From assembly GCF_000153305.1 (NCBI RefSeq), contig NZ_CH724109.1, positions 107,354 to 171,353 on the forward strand: a stretch of 64,000 nucleotides of DNA, in the 5' to 3' direction. The DNA comes from Oceanicola granulosus HTCC2516 (GTDB taxonomy: Bacteria; Pseudomonadota; Alphaproteobacteria; Rhodobacterales; Rhodobacteraceae). The translations under genes were made by a program, and so were the position numbers. Numbering within the stretch: position 1 is the stretch's first letter; each line of letters begins with the position of its first letter. Below, piece after piece: positions 17,020 to 26,572 of the stretch. The notes beneath the pieces are model-generated. The model had not been told where the DNA came from. It made no database searches and saw only the letters and a list, made by a program, of their open reading frames with translations.

Positions 17020-17940
17020 TCAGACGGTCAGTGCGGGGATGATCTGCTTCTTGCGGCTCATGATGCCGGGCAGGACGACGCTGTCGCCATTCACGGTCGC
17101 GCCGAAGCTCTTTTCGGCAACCCGGCGGGTCAGGTCGTTGGGCACCAGCAGCGTCGCCTCTTCCTTCAGGATGTCGACGACGAACAGCAGCACCTGGTCG
17201 ACGCCATCCTCGGCGGCGACGTCGGACATCGCGCGCATCAGCGAGTCCTTGCGGTCGAGCACGGTGGCGGGGGAGGTGGTCTCGAGCACCGAGACCCGGA
17301 ACGAGGTGCCGTCGGTGCTGTACTCCTTGCTGTCCATGCGCAGCAGCTCGGCGTCGGAGAAGGCGGAGACGTCGGACTTGGCGGCGAACATCTCGGCGGC
17401 ATAGTCGGGGATCGAGACGCCGAGGTCGCCGGCGAGCTTCACCGCGAGCGCCTTGTCGGTCTCGGTGGTGGTGGGCGAGCGGAATTCGAGCGTGTCGGAC
17501 AGGATGCAGGAGAGCGCGACGCCCTTGTAGGCGTCGGGCATGGTGGCGGCGCTGTCGCCCATCATCTGCCACATCACGGTGACGGTGCAGGCCAGCGGGC
17601 GGATGGTCACGTCGAGCGGCGTCGTGGTCTCGATGCCCCCGGTGAGCTTGTGGTGGTCGATGATGGCGCGGATGTCGGCGCCGTTGATGTTGGCGGGCAG
17701 CTCGGCGGGGTTGTTGGTGTCGACGACGACCACCGGCTGGCCGTCCTCGACGTCGTCCAGCAGGGCGGGCAGCTCGAAGCCCCAGCGCTCGGCGACGAAG
17801 GCGGCCTCGGTGTTGGGCTGGCCGAGCAGGCGCGCCTCGGCGGGCTCGCCGTGGACCTCGCTGAGGTACCAGGCCCAGATGAGCGGCGCGCCGGTGGAAT
17901 CGGTGTCGGGTGCCTTGTGGCCGAAGACGAGGGTGGTCAT
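17020..17940 (-). CDS. ppaC: manganese-dependent inorganic pyrophosphatase (family II)
   Basis: A 306-residue DHH-family pyrophosphatase that hydrolyses PPi to phosphate with Mn2+. Metal-site motifs are HKAPDTDST at residues 7-15, VVVVDTNN near residue 75 and IIDHHK near residue 96. The C-terminal DHHA2 domain ends with SRKKQIIPAL, which carries the phosphate-binding Arg-Lys pair. The start is ATG 17940 (MTTLVFGHKAPDTDS); an upstream ATG adds a non-conserved 23 residues. Family II is more typical of Firmicutes but is found in many Rhodobacterales. Confidence 0.95.
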   Translation of the reverse strand: MTTLVFGHKAPDTDSTGAPLIWAWYLSEVHGEPAEARLLGQPNTEAAFVAERWGFELPALLDDVEDGQPVVVVDTNNPAELPANINGADIRAIIDHHKLTGGIETTTPLDVTIRPLACTVTVMWQMMGDSAATMPDAYKGVALSCILSDTLEFRSPTTTETDKALAVKLAGDLGVSIPDYAAEMFAAKSDVSAFSDAELLRMDSKEYSTDGTSFRVSVLETTSPATVLDRKDSLMRAMSDVAAEDGVDQVLLFVVDILKEEATLLVPNDLTRRVAEKSFGATVNGDSVVLPGIMSRKKQIIPALTV

Positions 17941-18056
17941 GGGTCGGTTACCTGCTGCAAGTCGGGGATGAATCGCGGGCCTTATAGGAGCGGGGGCGGC
18001 GCTTGTCACCCGGGCCGGGCCTTGCCAAGCGGGGCCGGCGCGGCCTCTATGGGCCG

Positions 18057-18707
18057 ATGCGCGAGGCCGATCTCTACCCGCCGATCAAGGCGCTGCTCGA
18101 GGGGCAGGGTTACGAGGTGAAGGGCGAGGTCGGCGCGGCGGACGTGGTGGCGCGGCGGGGAGAGGAGCCGGTGGTGATCGTCGAGCTGAAGCTCGGCTTC
18201 TCGCTGGCGCTGTTTCACCAGGCGGTCGAGCGGCTGGCGGTGAGCGATGCGGTCTACGTCGCCGTGCCGCGGCCGGGGCAGGTGAGCCTGCGGCGCAACC
18301 TCGCGCTGGCGCGGCGGCTGGGGCTCGGCGTGATAACGGTGCGGCCGCGCGACGGGCTGGCGGAGGTGCTGTGCGACCCGGGCGATCCGCGGCCGCCGCG
18401 GCGCTCGGCGAAGAAGGCGGCGCGGCTGCTGCGGGCCTTCGAGCGGCTGCGCGGCGACCCGAATGCCGGCGGCGCGACGCGGCACGGGCTGGTGACGGGC
18501 TACCGCCAGGACGCGCTGGCCTGCGCGCGCTTCCTGGCGGTGCACGGCGCGTCGAAGGCGGCGCTGGTGGCGCACTGGACGGAGGTGCCCGAGGCGCGGC
18601 GCATCTTGGCCGACAACCACTACGGCTGGTTCGAGCGGGTCGAGCGCGGCGTCTACGGGCTGAGCGCGGCGGGGCGCCGGGGGCTGGCGGATTACGGCGA
18701 GGGCTAG
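18057..18707 (+). CDS. DUF2161 family PD-(D/E)XK-like protein
   Basis: A 216-residue protein labelled DUF2161 in its family. The N-terminal half carries a PD-(D/E)XK nuclease-type signature: Asp29 in AADVVA, then Glu43 and Lys45 in VIVELKLG. The rest (AKKAARLLRAFERLRGDPNAGGATRHGLVTGYRQDALACARFL) is characteristic of DUF2161, with a winged-helix-like end (WFERVERGVYGLSAAGRRGL). Nuclease activity is inferred from the motif; no target is known. Start ATG 18057 gives the family N-terminus MREADLYPPIK. Confidence 0.85.
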   Translation: MREADLYPPIKALLEGQGYEVKGEVGAADVVARRGEEPVVIVELKLGFSLALFHQAVERLAVSDAVYVAVPRPGQVSLRRNLALARRLGLGVITVRPRDGLAEVLCDPGDPRPPRRSAKKAARLLRAFERLRGDPNAGGATRHGLVTGYRQDALACARFLAVHGASKAALVAHWTEVPEARRILADNHYGWFERVERGVYGLSAAGRRGLADYGEG

Positions 18708-18760
18708 GCGCGCCGGTGCCGGGGCGCTATTGTCGCCCGGCCCCCGGAGCGAAGGCCGAC

Positions 18761-18979
18761 ATGAACACATCCGCCCCCATGGACGAGCTTGAAGTGCTGC
18801 GCGTGGAACTCGAGGTGCTGCGCCGCGAGCACCGCGACCTCGACGAGGCGATCAAGGCGCTCGAGCACCGTGCCACGGCGGACGTGCTGACCGTGCGCCG
18901 CCTGAAGAAGCGCAAGCTGGCGCTGAAGGACAAGATCGCCGTGCTCGAGGACCGCATCTTCCCCGATATCATAGCCTGA
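18761..18979 (+). CDS. DUF465 (YdcH-like) small coiled-coil protein
   Basis: A 72-residue protein, almost entirely charged helix, with the DUF465 pattern: LRREHRDLDEAIKALE, then a central TVRRLKKRKLALKDKIAVLED ending. It probably forms a coiled coil. Function is unknown. It lies between the DUF2161 gene and purE on the same strand. The ATG at 18761 follows CGGAGCGAAGG at acceptable spacing. Confidence 0.88.
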   Translation: MNTSAPMDELEVLRVELEVLRREHRDLDEAIKALEHRATADVLTVRRLKKRKLALKDKIAVLEDRIFPDIIA

Positions 18980-19050
18980 CGGGCCGCGCCGATTGCACCC
19001 GGTCGCGGCGCGGATATAGTGCGCGCTCCGTCAAGCGAAGGAGAGGGCCG

Positions 19051-19539
19051 ATGAGCGAGCCGCGCGTGGGCGTCGTGATGGGCAGCCAGTCGGACTGGCC
19101 GACCATGAAGGAGGCGGTCGGGATCCTGACCGAACTCGGCGTGGCATGCGAGACGCGCATCGTCTCGGCCCACCGGACGCCGGACCGGCTCTGGCGCTAT
19201 GGCGGCGAGGCGGCGGGCCGCGGGCTGAAGGCGATCGTGGCCGGGGCCGGAGGCGCGGCGCACCTGCCGGGGATGCTGGCGAGCAAGACGCGGGTCCCGG
19301 TGATCGGGGTGCCGGTCCAGACGAAGGCGCTGGGCGGGGTGGATTCGCTCTACTCCATCGTGCAGATGCCGCGCGGTTTTCCCGTGGCCACGATGGCGAT
19401 CGGCGCGGCGGGGGCGCTGAACGGCGGGCTGATGGCGGCGCAGATCGTGGCGCTGGAGGACGCGGAGCTGGCGGCGCGGATCGACGCGTGGCGGGCTGCG
19501 CTGGCGGCGTCGATCCCGGAGGAGCCGAGCGATGACTGA
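19051..19539 (+). CDS. purE: 5-(carboxyamino)imidazole ribonucleotide mutase
   Basis: A 162-residue class I PurE that converts N5-CAIR to CAIR in purine synthesis. Signature segments are VMGSQSDWPTM near the N-terminus, SAHRTPDRLWRY with the catalytic His, GAGGAAHLPGMLAS and QMPRGFPVATMAIG. It is followed by purK with an 8-bp overlap, the standard two-step pair. A GAAGGAGAGG ribosome-binding site precedes ATG 19051. Confidence 0.98.
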   Translation: MSEPRVGVVMGSQSDWPTMKEAVGILTELGVACETRIVSAHRTPDRLWRYGGEAAGRGLKAIVAGAGGAAHLPGMLASKTRVPVIGVPVQTKALGGVDSLYSIVQMPRGFPVATMAIGAAGALNGGLMAAQIVALEDAELAARIDAWRAALAASIPEEPSDD

Positions 19540-20602
19540 CGCGCTGCCCCCCGGCTCGGTGATCGGTATTCTCGGCGGCGGCCAGCTGGGGCGGATGCTC
19601 GCGCTCGCCGCGGCGCGGCTGGGCCTGCGCTGTCACATCTACGAGCCCTCCGAGACGCCCCCGGCGGCGCAGGTGGCCGAGCGCTGCACGACGGCGGCGT
19701 GGGAGGATCGCGCGGCGCTCGAGGCGTTCGCGCGCGGCGTCGACGTGGTGACCTACGAGTTCGAGAACGTGCCGACCGAGGCGCTGGACGTGATCGAGGC
19801 GATCCGCCCGATCCGGCCGGGGCGGCGAGCGCTGGCGATCTCGCAGGACAGGCTCACGGAGAAGACGTTCCTGCAGGACCTCGGCCTCGCGACGGCACCA
19901 TTCTCCGAGGTCGGCAGCGCCGACCAGTTGCGCACGGCGGCGGAGACGCTCGGGCTGCCGGGCATCCTGAAGACCCGGCGGTTCGGCTATGACGGCAAGG
20001 GGCAGGTGCGGCTGCGCGAGGGCGACGATCTGGCCGCTGCGTGGGCGGCGATGCAGGGCACGCCGGCGATCCTCGAGGGGTTCGTGGCGTTCTCGGCGGA
20101 GGTGTCGGTCATCGGTGCGCGCGGGGTCGACGGGGCGGTGGCCTGCTTCGATCCGGGCGAGAACGTGCACGAGGACGGCATCCTGCGCACGACGACCGTC
20201 CCGGCGCGGCTGGCGCCGTCGCTGGCGGCGGATGCGGTGCTGCTGACGGGGCGGCTCTTGAACGCGCTCGACTATGTCGGGGTGATCGGGGTGGAGCTGT
20301 TCGTCTGCGACGGTGGGCTCGTGGTCAACGAGTTCGCGCCGCGGGTGCACAATTCGGGGCACTGGACGCAGACCGGTTGCACCATCTGCCAGTTCGAGCA
20401 GCATGTCCGGGCCGTCGCGGGCTGGCCGCTGGGTGACGGGACGCGGCATTCGGACGTGGTGATGGAGAACCTGATCGGCAACGACATGGACCGGGTGCCC
20501 GAGCTCGCCGCGTCGGGGGCGGCGCTGCATCTCTATGGCAAGGCCGAGGCCCGGGCCGGGCGCAAGATGGGGCACGTGAACCGCATCGTCGGGCACGGCT
20601 GA
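19532..20602 (+). CDS. purK: 5-(carboxyamino)imidazole ribonucleotide synthase
   Basis: A 356-residue ATP-grasp enzyme that carboxylates AIR to N5-CAIR using ATP and bicarbonate. Motifs: IGILGGGQLGRMLALAA at the N-terminal Rossmann-like domain, ILKTRRFGYDGKGQ for ATP binding, and VNEFAPRVHNSGHWT for Mg2+ binding near residue 270. It overlaps purE by 8 bp, so the two are translationally coupled. A Nudix gene follows 9 bp after the stop. Confidence 0.97.
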   Translation: MTDALPPGSVIGILGGGQLGRMLALAAARLGLRCHIYEPSETPPAAQVAERCTTAAWEDRAALEAFARGVDVVTYEFENVPTEALDVIEAIRPIRPGRRALAISQDRLTEKTFLQDLGLATAPFSEVGSADQLRTAAETLGLPGILKTRRFGYDGKGQVRLREGDDLAAAWAAMQGTPAILEGFVAFSAEVSVIGARGVDGAVACFDPGENVHEDGILRTTTVPARLAPSLAADAVLLTGRLLNALDYVGVIGVELFVCDGGLVVNEFAPRVHNSGHWTQTGCTICQFEQHVRAVAGWPLGDGTRHSDVVMENLIGNDMDRVPELAASGAALHLYGKAEARAGRKMGHVNRIVGHG

Positions 20603-20611
20603 GGCGGGGCG

Positions 20612-21055
20612 GTGCGGCCCATCCGCCTGTCGCTGCGCGCGGTGCTGGTGCGGGAGGGGCGGCTGCTGCTGGTCAACGCGTACCGGGGGCGCGACGACCT
20701 GTGGTGCGCGCCGGGCGGCGGTGCGGAGCCGCACCAGAGCCTGCCGGACAATCTGGCGCGCGAGGTGCACGAGGAGACGGGGCTGACGATCGCGGTCGGC
20801 GAGCTGTGCCTCGTCAACGAGTTCCATGATCCGGAGCGGGCGTTTCATCAGGTCGACCTGTACTTCCGCTGCACGATCGTCGCGGGCGCGTGCGATGGCG
20901 CGTGGCGCGATCCCGAGGGGATCGTGTCGATGCGGCGGTGGGTGACGCGGGCGGAGATCGCGGGGCTGCGGGTGAAGCCCGACAGCCTCGCGGAGGTCGC
21001 GTGGAGCGATGCACCGCGCGTGCACTACGACCCGCTGGAGCGTCTGCTGCCCTAG
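20612..21055 (+). CDS. Nudix hydrolase
   Basis: A 147-residue Nudix-fold protein, probably cleaving a nucleoside diphosphate linked to another group. The Nudix box is G-x5-Q-x7-REVHEETGL at about residues 36-58. The first Glu of the consensus is Gln, while the metal-binding REVHEE core is intact. It starts at GTG 20612 (MRPIRLSLRAVLVREGRLLLVNA). It is the third gene of the purE-purK cluster, which might suggest purine nucleotide housekeeping, but the substrate is unknown. Confidence 0.88.
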   Translation: MRPIRLSLRAVLVREGRLLLVNAYRGRDDLWCAPGGGAEPHQSLPDNLAREVHEETGLTIAVGELCLVNEFHDPERAFHQVDLYFRCTIVAGACDGAWRDPEGIVSMRRWVTRAEIAGLRVKPDSLAEVAWSDAPRVHYDPLERLLP

Positions 21056-21065
21056 CGCCATTCGG

Positions 21066-21926
21066 CTACGCCGCGCGGAGGTCGTCGCCGTCGCCGTCGT
21101 CGCGCACGAGGCGGTCGCGACCCTGTTCCTTGGCACGAACCAAAGCGCGCTCGGCGCGGGCGAGGGTGGCGTCGATGCGGCCGCCGGGGTGGGCGGCGAG
21201 GCCGACGGAGGTGGTGATCGTGAGCCCGCTGACGGTGAGGCGCGGGGCGAGGCGCTGACGCAGGCGATCGGCGATGCGCAGGGCGATATCGGCGGGCGCG
21301 CCGGGCAGGAACACGAGGAACTCGTCGCCGCCGACGCGGGCGAGCAGGTCGTCCTGGCGGATGACGGAGGCGCAGACGCGGGCGACGTCGCGAAGCATCC
21401 TGTCGCCCTCCGCGCGGCCGTGGACCGCGTTGACCGGGCCGAAGCGGTCCAGGTCGATCAGCATCAGCCAGCCGGTCGTCGCGTCGCGCAGCAGCCGCTC
21501 GGCGCCGCGCCGGTTGAGGGCCCCGGTGAGCGGGTCGGTGTCGGTCTCGCGGCGGGAATGATCGAGGGTGCGCTGGGCGCGGGCCATCATGCGGTTGACC
21601 CGGATCATCAGGATGCCGACCTCGTCGCGATATTGTTCGGGCAGGGCGGGCATCTGGCCGGTGCGCCCCCAGCTGTCGAGCGCGCCGGCGGTGAGCAGCA
21701 CCGGCTCGAGCAAGGCGCGCAGGCCGAGGAAGGAGAGCACCAGCCCGGCACAGACGGCGGCGCAAATCACCGCGATCAGGCCCGGATCAGCCCCGCCCAG
21801 GCCGCTCGGCAGCAGGTAGAGCGCGAGGCCGACGAGGGGCAGCATCTGGCCCAGGAAGGCCACGAGAAACAGCTTGGCGACGAAGCTGTCGGGGATGCTG
21901 CGCGAGAGGAGCTGATAGAGACCCAT
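21066..21926 (-). CDS. membrane diguanylate cyclase (GGDEF)
   Basis: A 286-residue protein with two membrane segments at about residues 17-40 and 48-75, a short linker resembling HAMP, and a GGDEF domain. The active-site loop is VGGDEF (GGDEF at 199-203). An RxxD inhibitory I-site (RQDD, 190-193) lies five residues ahead. It should therefore make cyclic di-GMP and be product-inhibited. The DTDPLTGALNRRG entry motif is also present. The start is ATG 21926 (MGLYQLLSRSIPDSF); a slightly earlier ATG is possible. No EAL domain is present. Confidence 0.92.
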   Translation of the reverse strand: MGLYQLLSRSIPDSFVAKLFLVAFLGQMLPLVGLALYLLPSGLGGADPGLIAVICAAVCAGLVLSFLGLRALLEPVLLTAGALDSWGRTGQMPALPEQYRDEVGILMIRVNRMMARAQRTLDHSRRETDTDPLTGALNRRGAERLLRDATTGWLMLIDLDRFGPVNAVHGRAEGDRMLRDVARVCASVIRQDDLLARVGGDEFLVFLPGAPADIALRIADRLRQRLAPRLTVSGLTITTSVGLAAHPGGRIDATLARAERALVRAKEQGRDRLVRDDGDGDDLRAA

Positions 21927-21978
21927 GCCGGCGACCCTACGCCCCATTCCTTAAGCCCAAGTATACGCCCCCAAAGAA

Positions 21979-22004
21979 AAAGGGCGCCCCGAAGGACGCC
22001 CTTT
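21979..22004 (-). terminator. groL terminator
   Basis: Stem AAAGGGCG / CGCCCTTT (8 bp), followed on the minus strand by TTCTTT. It lies about 30 bp past the groL stop codon and before the divergent cyclase promoter region. Confidence 0.85.
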
Positions 22005-22034
22005 CCCGATCCACCTAGTGGTGGGTCGGCAAGA

Positions 22035-23693
<1,659 letters not shown>

Positions 23694-23755
23694 CTAAGCT
23701 TGAAATTCCTGTGTCGGGACGGGGCCGGGCCCCATCACCTGCAAGCGCTGGCCGA

Positions 23756-24067
23756 TCAGGCGGCCTGAGCGGCGGCGGCGTCTTCGATCACGCCGAGGAT
23801 GTCGCTCTCTTTCATGATCAGCAGCTCTTCGCCGTCGACGGTCACCTCGGTGCCGGACCACTTGCCGAAGAGGATGCGGTCGCCTTCCTTGACGTCCATG
23901 GCGATGCGGTCGCCATCCTCGTCCTTCGCGCCGGCGCCGACAGCGATCACGAGGCCCTCGGCGGGCTTTTCCTTGGCGTTGTCGGGGATGATCAGACCGC
24001 CCTTGGTCTTCTCATCGGATTCGACGCGGCGGACCAGGACGCGGTCGTGAAGCGGTTTGAAAGCCAT
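23756..24067 (-). CDS. groES: co-chaperonin GroES
   Basis: A 103-residue co-chaperonin that caps GroEL. It begins [17 protein letters not shown] and has the mobile loop [19 protein letters not shown] at about residues 20-38. The usual ending DILGVIED is extended by AAAAQAA. It is the first gene of the operon, controlled by the promoter and CIRCE element directly upstream. Confidence 0.98.
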   Translation of the reverse strand: MAFKPLHDRVLVRRVESDEKTKGGLIIPDNAKEKPAEGLVIAVGAGAKDEDGDRIAMDVKEGDRILFGKWSGTEVTVDGEELLIMKESDILGVIEDAAAAQAA

Positions 24068-24094
24068 CTGTCGTAGCTCCTCAGTTTGACATGG

Positions 24095-24121
24095 TTAGCA
24101 CTCGCTCGGTGTGAGTGCTAA
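24095..24121 (-). promoter_or_regulatory. CIRCE operator (HrcA site)
   Basis: TTAGCACTC-N9-GAGTGCTAA, a perfect match to both arms and to the 9-nt spacer of the CIRCE consensus. It lies 27 bp upstream of the groES start codon and immediately downstream of the -10, where HrcA would block transcription. hrcA itself is not in the window. Confidence 0.97.
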
Positions 24122-24128
24122 TGGCGAC

Positions 24129-24157
24129 GAGTTAGGAAAAGCCGGGTCGTCTGTCAA
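24129..24157 (-). promoter_or_regulatory. sigma-70-type promoter of groES-groL
   Basis: On the minus strand: perfect -35 TTGACA (24152-24157), a 17-bp spacer and -10 TAACTC (24129-24134). The CIRCE element begins 7 bp downstream. This is the usual vegetative-promoter-plus-CIRCE layout. I see no sigma-32 box here. Confidence 0.75.
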
Positions 24158-24331
24158 CAGGTCCGTGAGCGGAAAAATGTCCTCCCGAACCCCTTGTAAG
24201 ACAGGCTCGCGATCCCCTTGCGTGGCACTTCGGCCACGGCCGGCCGCCGCGGCGTCACCTTTTGGCTTGCCCGACTCGCGGTGCCGGGCGTATTAGGCCC
24301 GCACCTGTTATGCAAACAGGGAGGTACGCTT

Positions 24332-24361
24332 ATGCTCAGGACAAATTCCACGGCGGCTTAG
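24332..24361 (+). CDS. nine-codon SD-led ORF (candidate leader peptide)
   Basis: ATG at 24332 is preceded by GGGAGG at 7-nt spacing, one of the best ribosome-binding sites in the window. It reads MLRTNSTAA then TAG. It is followed 19 bp later by a perfect hairpin (GCCGCCGG-TT-CCGGCGGC). The codons are AT-richer than in the neighbours. It could be a leader peptide, a degenerate gene start, or chance. No known leader matches. Confidence 0.3.
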   Translation: MLRTNSTAA

Positions 24362-24431
24362 ACCCGCCCCAGCTCAAGCGGCCGCCGGTTCCGGCGGCGT
24401 CTCCCTGTATCCAAGACATCTCAGGTGCCCC

Positions 24432-24728
24432 ATGCATCCGCCATTCTTCATCGCCCCGCCGCGGGCGATTCCTCACGATCCCCGACCGCGTCCGGCCCGG
24501 ATGGTGCCGCTGCGCGCCTCCGCGGTGCCGCTCGCGTTCGAGCCGGTCCGATTGCCGCCGCTGCTCGAGCGGGCGGAGCTGCAATTCCGGCCGGTGACGC
24601 TCGCCGACATCGCCGCGCGGCCGCTCGACGCGCCGCGGCCCCGCGCCCGGCACGGGCTGCGGTACCGGATCGGCCGCGTGCTGATCCGGGCCGGCGAGCT
24701 GCTCGCCGAGCCGCCCCGCCCGGCGTGA
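24432..24728 (+). CDS. hypothetical protein
   Basis: A 98-residue Pro- and Arg-rich frame with no recognised domain. The last third (RHGLRYRIGRVLIRAGELLAE) resembles a short amphipathic helix seen at the ends of small alphaproteobacterial proteins. Third-position GC is low over the first 20 codons and high afterwards, so translation may really start at the internal ATG at 24501. There is no clear ribosome-binding site at 24432. It may be under control of the leader region upstream. Whether it is expressed is uncertain. Confidence 0.45.
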   Translation: MHPPFFIAPPRAIPHDPRPRPARMVPLRASAVPLAFEPVRLPPLLERAELQFRPVTLADIAARPLDAPRPRARHGLRYRIGRVLIRAGELLAEPPRPA

Positions 24729-24817
24729 CGGGGCGGGGCGGCGGCCGGGAGCCATTGAGCCGGCCCCGGCCGGCGGCTAGGCTGCCGGCGTCGTCCGTTC
24801 GCCGCTTCGGAGCCCTC

Positions 24818-25810
24818 ATGATCCGCGCGCTCGCCCTCACCGTCGGCCTGCTGCTGCCCGGCCTCGCCGTGGCGGCGTGCGGCGGGCCGAGCTTGCTCGA
24901 CGACCTCACCGCCGCCGAGTCCGCCACGCTCGCGGAGGCGGTCGCCGAGACGCCCTACGGCACCGGCCTGCTCTGGCGCGCGACACGCGACGGGCGCGAG
25001 GTGACGCTGCTCGGCACCATGCATATCCACGACCCGCGCCACGCGGCGCTGCTCGAGCAGGTCCGCCCGCTGATCGCGGCGGCCGACGAGGTGCTGCTCG
25101 AGGTCACGCCGCGCGAGGAGGCGGCGATGCAGGCCGCGATCCGCGACGAGCCCGAGCGGATCATCATCACCGAGGGCCCGACGCTGCCCGAGCTGGTCGA
25201 CGCCGCGACGTGGGAGGTGCTCTCGGAGGCCGCCGCCGCCCGGCAGGTGCCGCCGTTCATGGCCGCGAAGTTCCAGCCCTGGTACCTGAGCCTCACCCTC
25301 GGCGTGCCGCCCTGCGCCATGCCCGACCTCGCCGCCGGGCTGCGCGGGCTCGACCACCTGGTGATGCGCGAAGCCGAGGCGCAAGGCGTGCCGCTGCGCG
25401 CGCTCGAGCCGTGGGATACGCTGTTCACCCTGTTCGACGCGGGCACGATGGACGAGCAGATCGCGCTGCTCATCTACGCCGCCGGCCCGCCCGAGCTGCA
25501 GACCAGCACGTTCGTCGGGATGCTGGACGGCTATTTCGACGGCCGCATCGCCGAGGTGTGGGAGCTGTCGCGCATCGCCACCTATCGCACCCCCGGCCTC
25601 GACCGGGCGACCGCTGACGCGCTGATCGCCCTGACCGAGGAGCGGCTGCTCGAGCAGCGCAACCGGGCGTGGCTGCCGGTGATCGAGGCCGCCGGACCGG
25701 GGCCGGTGCTCGTCGCCGTCGGCGCGGCCCACCTGCCCGGCGAGAGCGGCCTGCTGACGCTGCTCGCGGAGGCGGGCTGGCGCATCGAGCGGCTGCCGCT
25801 GACGCGCTGA
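24818..25810 (+). CDS. TraB/GumN family protein
   Basis: A 330-residue exported protein. It has a signal peptide (MIRALALTVGLLLPGLAVA) followed directly by a Cys, so a lipoprotein is possible. The TraB/GumN metal-site motifs are present: LLGTMHIHDPRH near residue 65 and VGAAHLPGE near residue 300, each a GxxH. Bacterial members are thought to be metalloproteases or metal-binding proteins, but the function is unproven. The ATG at 24818 was chosen for the signal peptide; the much longer upstream frame is an artefact. Confidence 0.88.
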   Translation: MIRALALTVGLLLPGLAVAACGGPSLLDDLTAAESATLAEAVAETPYGTGLLWRATRDGREVTLLGTMHIHDPRHAALLEQVRPLIAAADEVLLEVTPREEAAMQAAIRDEPERIIITEGPTLPELVDAATWEVLSEAAAARQVPPFMAAKFQPWYLSLTLGVPPCAMPDLAAGLRGLDHLVMREAEAQGVPLRALEPWDTLFTLFDAGTMDEQIALLIYAAGPPELQTSTFVGMLDGYFDGRIAEVWELSRIATYRTPGLDRATADALIALTEERLLEQRNRAWLPVIEAAGPGPVLVAVGAAHLPGESGLLTLLAEAGWRIERLPLTR

Positions 25811-25827
25811 GGCGCTCGCGCCATCCT

Positions 25828-25856
25828 CTTGCAGAGCCCGCGAACGCGCCCCATAT
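25828..25856 (+). promoter_or_regulatory. sigma-32 (RpoH) promoter of hsp20
   Basis: CTTGCAG (25828-25834), 14-bp spacer, CCCCATAT (25849-25856). This fits the heat-shock consensus CTTGAAA-N13/17-CCCCATnT with the correct spacing. Predicted transcription starts about 60 bp before the hsp20 ATG. It is the only convincing sigma-32 site I found in the window. Confidence 0.8.
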
Positions 25857-25924
25857 TTCGGTCAGAGGCGGTCGCCGCATTCGGGGCCGCCAAGGACAGT
25901 CGCTTTGACGAAGGACATGTCGCG

Positions 25925-26338
25925 ATGACGAAACTCACGCTCGGATCCCATCCGTTCCTGCTCGGCTTCGAACAGCTCGAAAGACTGGTCGAACGCACCG
26001 CGAAGTCAGGCAACGAAGGCTACCCTCCCTACAATATCGAACAGACCTCCGAGACCTCCTACCGGATCACGCTTGCCGTGGCCGGGTTCTCCGAGGCCGA
26101 CCTCTCGATCACCGTGGAGGACAGCCAACTCGTGGTCCGGGGCCGGCAGACGGACGACGGCGAAGGCCGCCTGTTCCTGCACCGGGGGATCGCCGCCCGC
26201 CAGTTCCAGCGCAGCTTCGTGCTGGCCGAGGGCGTCGACGTGGGTGAGGCGATGCTGGAGAACGGGCTTCTCCACGTCGATCTGAACCGCCACGTCCCGG
26301 AAAGTGTTGTCCAGACAATCGAAATCCGGAGGAAGTGA
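25925..26338 (+). CDS. Hsp20 family small heat-shock protein
   Basis: A 137-residue IbpA-like holdase. The alpha-crystallin domain runs from about residue 37 (YPPYNIEQTSETSYRITLAVAGF) through ADLSITVEDSQLVVRGR to the ARQFQRSFVLAEGVDVGEAMLENGLLHVDL block. The C-terminal tail is short and lacks a clear IxI motif (VQTIEIRRK may serve). ATG 25925 is chosen because the longer frame would start inside the promoter. It is co-transcribed with DUF1150, with 3 bp between the genes. Confidence 0.95.
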   Translation: MTKLTLGSHPFLLGFEQLERLVERTAKSGNEGYPPYNIEQTSETSYRITLAVAGFSEADLSITVEDSQLVVRGRQTDDGEGRLFLHRGIAARQFQRSFVLAEGVDVGEAMLENGLLHVDLNRHVPESVVQTIEIRRK

Positions 26339-26341
26339 GCG

Positions 26342-26566
26342 ATGAACACCAAGATCGATTTCAGCCACCTCGGAGACAGGGTGGTCTACGTCAAGCCGGT
26401 CGCGGTCGCCGACCTGCCGCAGGAAGTGCAGGCGCAGGCCGAGGGCCTCGATGAACTGTTCGCCGTGCACAACGCCGACGGTGTGCAGCTCGCGCTGGTG
26501 GCCGACCGGCGGATGGCGTTCCTGCTGGCGCGCCAGCACGACATGTCGCCGATGACCGTGCACTGA
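26342..26566 (+). CDS. DUF1150 family protein
   Basis: A 74-residue protein of DUF1150: RVVYVKPVAVADLPQEVQ, then LFAVHNADGVQLALVADRRMAFLLARQHDM. No function is known. Its tight linkage to hsp20 behind a sigma-32 promoter argues for a heat-shock role, perhaps as a partner of the holdase. That is inference from position. Confidence 0.92.
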   Translation: MNTKIDFSHLGDRVVYVKPVAVADLPQEVQAQAEGLDELFAVHNADGVQLALVADRRMAFLLARQHDMSPMTVH

Positions 26567-26572
26567 CCCACG

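Larger units (their letters stand above)
24068..24431. other. intergenic region between groES and the 24.4 kb ORF
   Basis: 364 bp with no long gene. From left to right it contains the groES leader, the CIRCE operator, the groES promoter, about 100 bp with nothing notable, then on the plus strand a possible promoter (TTGCCC-N18-TATTAG, ending near 24297), a strong ribosome-binding site, a nine-codon ORF (24332-24361) and an 8-bp hairpin (24381-24398). Confidence 0.7.

Noticed and set aside
24357..24431. N-terminal extension of the 24432 ORF through a +1 frameshift from the SD-led ATG at 24332
   Set aside because: The frame is open, but about 10 of 25 third positions are A/T, unlike coding DNA here, and no slippery sequence is obvious. 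Kept only as an option in the findings.
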